Origin: Nostoc sp. S4
GTDB lineage: Bacteria > Cyanobacteriota > Cyanobacteriia > Cyanobacteriales > Nostocaceae
Assembly: GCA_029379225.1 (NCBI GenBank)
Contig: JAQYWR010000012.1
Location: forward strand, 58,802 to 122,801
Direction: 5' to 3'
DNA length: 64,000 bases
Position 1 is the first letter of the stretch; the number at the start of each line of letters is the position of its first letter. The notes below the pieces were generated by a model, which worked only from the letters and a program-made list of their open reading frames with translations, was not told the origin of the DNA and searched no databases. Shown one piece after another: positions 59,901-64,000 of the stretch. The position numbers and the translations under genes were made by a program.

Positions 59901-60535
59901 AGGATATCGATAATCTATCTGGTAAAATCCTGCACATTGACGCCATTACTGGCCAAGGTTTATCAAGTAATCCTTTTTACAATGGTGACCCCGACAGCAA
60001 TCGTTCCAAAGTCTATAACTTAGGTTTGCGTAACCCCTTCCGCTTTACCGTAGATCAACGAACTAATATTCCTGTTATCGGTGATACGGGCTGGTACAAA
60101 TGGGAAGAGGTGGATACTGGTGGACCAGGTAAAAACTTTGGTTGGCCATACTATGAGGGTGGTACTGATGGAAATGGCAATCTCATCAACATCCAACAAA
60201 CTGCCTATGCTAATCTCGATGCAGCGAAGAAGTTCTATGCAAGTGGCACAACCGTTACAGCACCAATTTACGCCCACGATCATTCAATCGGTTCCACTTC
60301 CACCGGTGTAGGTACTTTTTACACGGGTGGTAGTTTTAACAATGCTTTGTTTATCTTTGATCCCAGTCAGGGAACTATCGATGCTTTACAATTGAACAAT
60401 CAGAACAAAGTTACTTCAGTCACACGGTTTGCTTCTAATTTAGGAGTGCCTGTGGATGTAAGAGCTGGAGATGATGGCAAGTTGTACTACGTAGACTTGA
60501 TATCAGGTGAGATTGATAGCTGGAAACCTGTTTAA
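56957..60535 (+). CDS. Multidomain PA14x3 / Calx-beta x2 / glucose-sorbosone dehydrogenase-like protein
   Basis: A 1192-residue modular protein. Residues about 48-185, 214-352 and 365-503 are three near-identical PA14 domains, each with YTFSDDGVRLWV-like sequence (FYTSSDDGVRLWVNNQLLID), a carbohydrate-binding beta barrel. Two Calx-beta domains follow at about 507-610 and 612-711 (VNEGDGSVTVTVLRSGDLSG; ENDGTATVTVTRGNASAAAS). From about 715 to the end is a beta-propeller of the PQQ-type sugar dehydrogenase family (DRGLLGMAVHPDFG, GGSVRFGNDGTLFVSLGDGT, LGLRNPFRFTVD). It likely binds and oxidises an extracellular sugar. There is no classical signal peptide, so secretion is likely by another route. 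Confidence 0.87.
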   Translation: MNDLQNQNLNQLSSTSTSPVTGGQSTLAALDRAQPSILANASSVLSQGDGLKAEYYDNADFTNLKVTRTDATVDFGWGNSSPDPSIEPDTFSVRWTGQVEAKYSENYNFYTSSDDGVRLWVNNQLLIDHFVNQSNTEYSGSINLVAGQKYDIKLEYFENTYSAVSQLSWSSTSQAKEIIPQSQLYSQVDTSTPTPTPTPTPTATGTPTAAAVGNGNGLQGQYYDNADFTNLKVTRTDATVDFGWGSGSPDPSIQPDTFSVRWTGQVQAKYSETYNFYTSSDDGVRLWVNNQLLIDHFVNQSNTEYSGSINLVAGQKYDIKLEYFDNTYSAVSRLSWSSTSQAKEIIPQSQLYSQVSTPTNPPAGNGNGLQGQYYDNPDFTNLKVTRTDATVDFGWGSGSPDPSIQPDTFSVRWTGQVQAKYSETYNFYTSSDDGVRLWVNNQLLIDHFVNQSNTEYSGSINLVAGQKYDIKLEYFDNTYSAVSRLSWSSASQTKEIIPQSQLYSSAVTSPTTITLKQSPTSVNEGDGSVTVTVLRSGDLSGTSSIKYATLANTATPGDDYGNGAEEMGGTLTFAPGETSKQVAIRIIDDSLAEPNESFSIAIDQPEGATLGLDRTLGITIIDNDSQGLTFTQPAVNENDGTATVTVTRGNASAAASVDYTTVDGTAKAGSDYVAKAGSLSFAAGETSKTISITIKDDNVTEADEAFTLKFSNAVGVSLPINQTSVTIIDNDTGNFQKKTVVSGLDAPTEFDWSADNKLMFIAQKNGIVKVFDTTTNLLQSKPFIDISGQVNDVSDRGLLGMAVHPDFGKSPTGNNYVYLLYTYDPPETNPNNTKNNPKSSLDNPDQRGNRAVRLVRYTADPNTGYKTAIAGSEVILLGKNSTWQYISHADQDSTLVDASDDTNNAAPSGIVNKTTGKLFANAQEYIDAVKNNNIKNVQDFMATDSATHTGGSVRFGNDGTLFVSLGDGTSYNRADPRAQRVQDIDNLSGKILHIDAITGQGLSSNPFYNGDPDSNRSKVYNLGLRNPFRFTVDQRTNIPVIGDTGWYKWEEVDTGGPGKNFGWPYYEGGTDGNGNLINIQQTAYANLDAAKKFYASGTTVTAPIYAHDHSIGSTSTGVGTFYTGGSFNNALFIFDPSQGTIDALQLNNQNKVTSVTRFASNLGVPVDVRAGDDGKLYYVDLISGEIDSWKPV
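57531..57560 (+). repeat. ACCAAC-type hexanucleotide repeat (Thr-Pro linker)
   Basis: Five to six tandem ACACCA/ACCAAC hexamers code for a Thr-Pro linker between PA14 domains 1 and 2. The linkers before domain 3 and after it are different, so this linker is not part of the duplicated unit. Confidence 0.85.
57601..58470 (+). repeat. 453-bp tandem duplication of a PA14 module
   Basis: The unit starting at 57601 and the one starting at 58054 are nearly identical at DNA level over about 410 nt; the period is 453 nt. Domain 1 (from about 57105) is more diverged, and its offset from domain 2 is 501 nt because of the Thr-Pro linker. The near-identity suggests recent duplication or gene conversion. 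Confidence 0.9.
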
Positions 60536-60613
60536 AATGAGTGGGCACTAGGGACTGGGGAACGATTAAAATAATTCTTTTCTAATCCCCAATCCTCAAT
60601 ACCCAATCCCCAT

Positions 60614-62164
60614 TCAAGATAACTTTGTTACAAATCCTAACAATTTTTTAGTAGTTGATGTCAAGAGTGTACGACGATAGGCATCAGCTGCTTTTTTTAT
60701 TGCTTCGGCTTGAGTAGGATAAGGATGAATCACACTGCTTAACTTACTCAAACCGATTTTATTCACAATTGCCGTAGTCAGTTGTGAGATTGTTTCACCT
60801 GCATGACGGGCGACAATGGTTGCACCGAGAATTTTATCAGTACCCTTTTTGTAGTGGATTTTCAGAAATCCTAACTCTTCACCATCGACGATCGCTCGGT
60901 CTACACTACTAAAAGGAATGGCGATCGTTGTCACTTCAATGCCTAACTTCTGCACCTCGTGTTCGTACATTCCTACGTGGGCAATTTCGGGGTCGGTATA
61001 AGTTACCCAAGGCATTACCAAGCTACTGAGTTTGGTACGTCCGAAGCCAAACGGAGAAAATAAGGTATTCTTAATCACAATCTTAGCTGCTGCATCAGCA
61101 GCATGGGTAAACTTCCACCTCATGCAGATATCACCAGCTGCATAGATTTTGGGATTAGTTGTTTGCAGGTAATCATTCACCTTCACACCTTGGCGCTGAT
61201 CGTATTCCACACCTGCTGCTTCTAAATTCAGACCTTCGACATTCGGCGCACGCCCAGTAGCAACTAAAATCTCATCTACTGTGACAGAATCTCGGTAACC
61301 ATTGGAGGAAAAGTAAAGTCGTTTACCTTCGGTAACTGTTACCACTTCTTCCAACTTGGAATTCAACACCAGGCGGATTCCTTCACTAATTAAAACCTTT
61401 TGCAGAATTTTAGCAGCCTCAGCATCTTCTTTATTGAGGATTTGAGAACCGCTATGAAAAAGTACCACCTCAGAACCCAAACGCCGCAAAGCCTGCGCCA
61501 ATTCACAACCAACAGGGCCGCCACCAATCACCGCCAAACGTTCTGGCCGTTGAATTAAAGAAAAAACCGTTTCATTAGTGAGATAACCTGCTTGTTCAAG
61601 TCCTGGAATCGTCGGTTGTGCGGCTCTAGCTCCAGTTGCAATTACAGCCTTTTTAAACCGGAGAGTTTTACCGTCAACTTCTACGGTATTTTTACTTGCA
61701 AATCGACCGCTACCCAAGAAGACATCGACACCCAAACTTTGAAATCGTTCTGCTGAGCGATGATGGCTGATATCAGCTCTTACCCGCCGCACTCTGGCCA
61801 TGACTGTGGGAAAATCAACATCAATATTATGTTGGGGAATATTAACTCCCAAGTCTTTAGCATTCCAGATTTCACCAACTACACGAGTAGAGCGAATCAC
61901 AGTTTTAGATGGTATGCAACCAACATTTAAGCAATCTCCACCCATGAGATGCTTTTCAATTAACGCCACTTTTAAACCCAAATCCAGACCTACTGCACCC
62001 GCCGCTACCGCTAATCCCGCCGTCCCAGCACCAATTACTACCAAGTCGTAAACCTGAGCGGGTTGAGGATTAACCCAATTTGGCGGATGGACATAAGATA
62101 CTAACTTTTGATTATACTCATCCATTGGGCGAACAGTGACTCTCTCGAATTCTGAATTGGTCAT
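60614..62164 (-). CDS. FAD-dependent pyridine nucleotide disulfide oxidoreductase (MerA-like, without HMA)
   Basis: A 516-residue flavoprotein. The FAD site is VVIGAGTAGLAVAAGAVG near residue 42, the redox-active pair is GGDCLNVGCIPSKT near 75, the NAD(P)H site is LAVIGGGPVGCELAQAL near 217, and the C-terminal base is in SSVIHPYPTQAEAIKKA near 483. It lacks the N-terminal heavy-metal domain and the terminal cysteine pair of true mercuric reductases, so the usual name mercuric reductase would be misleading; it is like Slr1849-type proteins. Substrate unknown. Confidence 0.85.
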   Translation of the reverse strand: MTNSEFERVTVRPMDEYNQKLVSYVHPPNWVNPQPAQVYDLVVIGAGTAGLAVAAGAVGLDLGLKVALIEKHLMGGDCLNVGCIPSKTVIRSTRVVGEIWNAKDLGVNIPQHNIDVDFPTVMARVRRVRADISHHRSAERFQSLGVDVFLGSGRFASKNTVEVDGKTLRFKKAVIATGARAAQPTIPGLEQAGYLTNETVFSLIQRPERLAVIGGGPVGCELAQALRRLGSEVVLFHSGSQILNKEDAEAAKILQKVLISEGIRLVLNSKLEEVVTVTEGKRLYFSSNGYRDSVTVDEILVATGRAPNVEGLNLEAAGVEYDQRQGVKVNDYLQTTNPKIYAAGDICMRWKFTHAADAAAKIVIKNTLFSPFGFGRTKLSSLVMPWVTYTDPEIAHVGMYEHEVQKLGIEVTTIAIPFSSVDRAIVDGEELGFLKIHYKKGTDKILGATIVARHAGETISQLTTAIVNKIGLSKLSSVIHPYPTQAEAIKKAADAYRRTLLTSTTKKLLGFVTKLS

Positions 62165-62686
62165 TGGCGAAACCTCATTTAAGAATTGAAAATAGTAAAG
62201 TCAACTGGCTTTTAAGGGAATTCAAAATCACGCTAAAATTAGGCGGCTGAGTCTTTTATTTTTTATGGTTGTTTAACAAGAAATACAGCCTTTGAATTAT
62301 TTTGTCCGTTTGATAATTGACAGATACTATTGAAGGTTTCCTGTATAAACGTTTTAGACTCAAAAACCCCACCCCTTAATCCCCTCCCTGCACGCTCTTA
62401 GGGAGACAAAGTATAGCTTTGGCTCTTCGGGGTTCTTAGGATTTAGTAAGTAATCAAACGGACATGATATGAAGTCTTGGAAACAAACTCTATCAAGATT
62501 TCTACAGTGTGCATTAATTACGAATTACGTTAGTGATAGCGCAGCATTAGCAAGGAACGAGCGTCATCACGGACTTGTACTGAGCCTTGAGAAAGCGTAG
62601 CCATTGGCTTTCACGTAGTAGCGTGTCACAGACAAGCCTCTCGTAGAGAAGGGTGAAGCCAAAGTATTACGAATTACTATGATTTT
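62165..62686. other. Spacer with element inside ATTACGA heptads
   Basis: Two copies of ATTACGAATTAC (62517-62528 and 62666-62677) bracket about 137 nt of GC-richer sequence with palindromes (AAGCGTAGCCATTGGCTTTC, then AAGCCTCTCGTAGAGAAGGG). The bracketing string is itself heptad-type (ATTACGA), so the insert seems to have entered an existing tandem repeat. A CCCCACCCCTTAATCCCCTC stretch at about 62372 is another spacer repeat. No gene. Confidence 0.55.
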
Positions 62687-64000
62687 CTACTCTTCTTTAA
62701 TTAAACGGTTGATTTCCTGTTGTGTGAATGGATTCTTCCCAGCGCTCAAAACTTTTACCCAACCTTGGCGTTGGGATTTGCTTTCTTTATCATCAGTCTG
62801 AGCGATGAATGCTTGAAAGTCTTGAATTGCACCTTTCGTGTTCCCTGTTAGCGCCCTGGCAAGACCGCGACTATCACGGGCATTACCATCATCAGGAGCA
62901 AGCGCCACAGCTTTTTCACAGGCAGACAATACATCTTTTGCATGACCCCGCAGACTCCCTTGCCAACAAAGGTTATTCCACGAATCCGCGTCAATTTCTT
63001 TATTGCGAGTGAATTGTTGAACTTCGGTGTAAGCGACTGCTGCTTCTTTAAACTTACCTTCCTCTATAAGTTTACTTCCCTTATCAACCAGCAGCGAAAC
63101 AGCTTTTGCCTTTAACTCAAATTCAAGGCTAGGGTCTAGTTGCCATGCAGTTTGAAAAGCTGTAACAGCATTATTAATATTACCCACCTTTGCTAAATCC
63201 TCACCCTTGTTAACTTGATTTGTAGTTTCTACTAATGACTTTGCTTTTGCCTCTGGGTCAAATTTTAAGTTGGGATTCCACTTCAAAGCTTTACGAAAAG
63301 TAGTAACTGCTTCTTGAGCATCACCTTGTCTTGCTTGCTCCTCACCTTGCCCGATCAGAAATGGCGCTGCTGCCATTAAAATAGGTTGATTTTGGCATAC
63401 TGATAGTTTTTCCAATTCTTGAGGATGGGTAACAAAGTAATCGTGCAGCCAAGCACAACCTCTAGCCAACTGTTGATTTAAGCTTTCCACTGGCCACACC
63501 CTTGCTGTCTTGTCAGAACTTGCAGTGACAATCAGCTTGCTATCGGGACTAAAACTGGCATTGTTGACCCAATCCTGATGCCCTTTGAGTTGAGCTAACT
63601 GCTTACCCGTTGTGTTCCACACCCTTGCTGTCTTGTCCTCACTTGCAGTGACAATCAGCTTGCTATCGGGGCTAAAACTGGCATTGTTGACCGAATCCTG
63701 ATGGCCTTTGAGTTGGGCTAACTGCTTACCCGTTGTGTCCCACACCCTTGCTGTCTTGTCCTCACTTGCAGTGACAATCAGCTTGCTATCCGGGCTAAAA
63801 CTGGCATTGTTGACTATTCCCTGATGCCCTTTGAGTTGGGCTAACAGCTTACCCGTTGTGTCCCACACCCTTGCTGTCTTGTCCTCACTGGCAGTGACAA
63901 TCAGCTTGCTATCCGGGCTAAAACTGGCATTGTTGACTATTCCCTGATGCCCTTTGAGTTGGGCTAACAGCTTACCCGTTGTGTCCCACACCCTTGCTGT
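62687..64000 (-). CDS. WD40-repeat protein with C-terminal TPR-like domain (5' end outside window)
   Basis: The frame is open to the window edge, so the N-terminus is missing. At least four WD40 blades are visible, each a 41-residue unit such as GHQGIVNNASFSPDSKLIVT followed by ASEDKTARVWDTTG; units are almost identical at DNA level (123 bp). After the last blade comes PVESLNQQLARGCAWLHDYF, a typical linker in cyanobacterial WD40 proteins, then TPR-like helices (AVTTFRKALKWNPNLKFDPE; AVALAPDDGNARDSRGLARA). This is a scaffold; full proteins often carry an NTPase or caspase domain at the missing end. Confidence 0.85.
   Translation of the reverse strand, partial: TARVWDTTGKLLAQLKGHQGIVNNASFSPDSKLIVTASEDKTARVWDTTGKLLAQLKGHQGIVNNASFSPDSKLIVTASEDKTARVWDTTGKQLAQLKGHQDSVNNASFSPDSKLIVTASEDKTARVWNTTGKQLAQLKGHQDWVNNASFSPDSKLIVTASSDKTARVWPVESLNQQLARGCAWLHDYFVTHPQELEKLSVCQNQPILMAAAPFLIGQGEEQARQGDAQEAVTTFRKALKWNPNLKFDPEAKAKSLVETTNQVNKGEDLAKVGNINNAVTAFQTAWQLDPSLEFELKAKAVSLLVDKGSKLIEEGKFKEAAVAYTEVQQFTRNKEIDADSWNNLCWQGSLRGHAKDVLSACEKAVALAPDDGNARDSRGLARALTGNTKGAIQDFQAFIAQTDDKESKSQRQGWVKVLSAGKNPFTQQEINRLIKEE

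Noticed and set aside
60614..62164. True mercuric reductase (merA)
   Set aside because: No HMA domain and no C-terminal vicinal cysteines; no mer genes nearby.
63490..64000. CRISPR or satellite repeat
   Set aside because: The 123-bp units code for regular WD40 blades in one long frame.
1..64000. tRNA or rRNA genes, prophage, intact insertion sequence
   Set aside because: No tRNA-like cloverleaf with a T-loop GTTC core, no rRNA stretch, no phage structural gene and no transposase was recognised by reading; weak cases could have been missed.

Overview
The window reads as chromosome of a filamentous, probably heterocyst-forming cyanobacterium (Nostoc/Anabaena-like Nostocales). The basis is the many GCGATCGC (HIP1) octamers inside genes, chlorophyll genes (chlB, chlH), cyanobacteria-typical families (DUF3288, DUF2808, lumenal pentapeptide protein, PGM1-type ATP-grasp ligase, WD40-TPR protein), and many heptanucleotide short tandem repeats and small palindromes between genes. 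Species cannot be fixed from the sequence alone. Coding is moderately AT-rich, spacers are strongly AT-rich, and most genes stand alone or in very short operons.

Layout. 0-9.3 kb: end of a TauE/SafE permease with a DUF1634 partner, a UvrD-like helicase, rpmI-rplT, an amino-acid-type solute-binding protein, a TPR protein, an exported copper amine oxidase, a cyclophilin and a dead Uma2 gene. 9.6-15.8 kb: chlB (dark protochlorophyllide reductase subunit) and chlH (Mg-chelatase large subunit), each followed by a hairpin. 15.8-24.4 kb: an accessory region with a headless higB toxin next to intact higA, a TIR-domain protein, a Uma2 gene whose 3' end has become a 21-bp tandem repeat, a hicA-hicB pair, a cobalamin riboswitch with a 450-nt leader before cobW, a fragment of a membrane protein, a two-TM protein gene broken by one stop codon, and a cupin.

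24.6-34 kb: an Nramp metal transporter with a Fur-box-like site upstream, a siderophore-type ABC ATPase, a PfpI/Hsp31-like protein, clpC, DUF3288 and a lumenal pentapeptide protein. 33-38 kb: the glycine cleavage genes gcvT-gcvH-gcvP in order. 38-50 kb: an RmlD-like SDR, DUF2808, a DoxX-like protein, an Lhr-like helicase, a YeaQ/GlsB membrane protein, DUF4174, a photolyase/cryptochrome divergent from a PD-(D/E)XK-like protein, a small heat-shock protein and a TPR remnant. 50-64 kb: the PGM1-type ligase, a stress-type SDR, MgtE, a 1192-residue PA14x3/Calx-beta/sugar-dehydrogenase protein, an FAD disulfide reductase, and a WD40-TPR protein cut by the window edge.

Functionally the window mixes pigment and one-carbon housekeeping (chlB, chlH, gcvTHP), metal handling (mntH, ABC ATPase, mgtE, cobW), protein quality control (clpC, hsp20, cyclophilin) and a decaying toxin/defence-type zone at 15.8-24 kb. 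No tRNA, rRNA, CRISPR array, prophage or intact insertion sequence was seen. Two short elements with perfect 11-bp inverted ends (42585-42692 and 50017-50105) look like MITEs. No whole new multigene system can be demonstrated; the best leads are the TIR protein with an unrecognised C-terminal half, the broken two-TM protein, the repeat-captured Uma2 gene and the orphan nuclease-like protein beside the photolyase.
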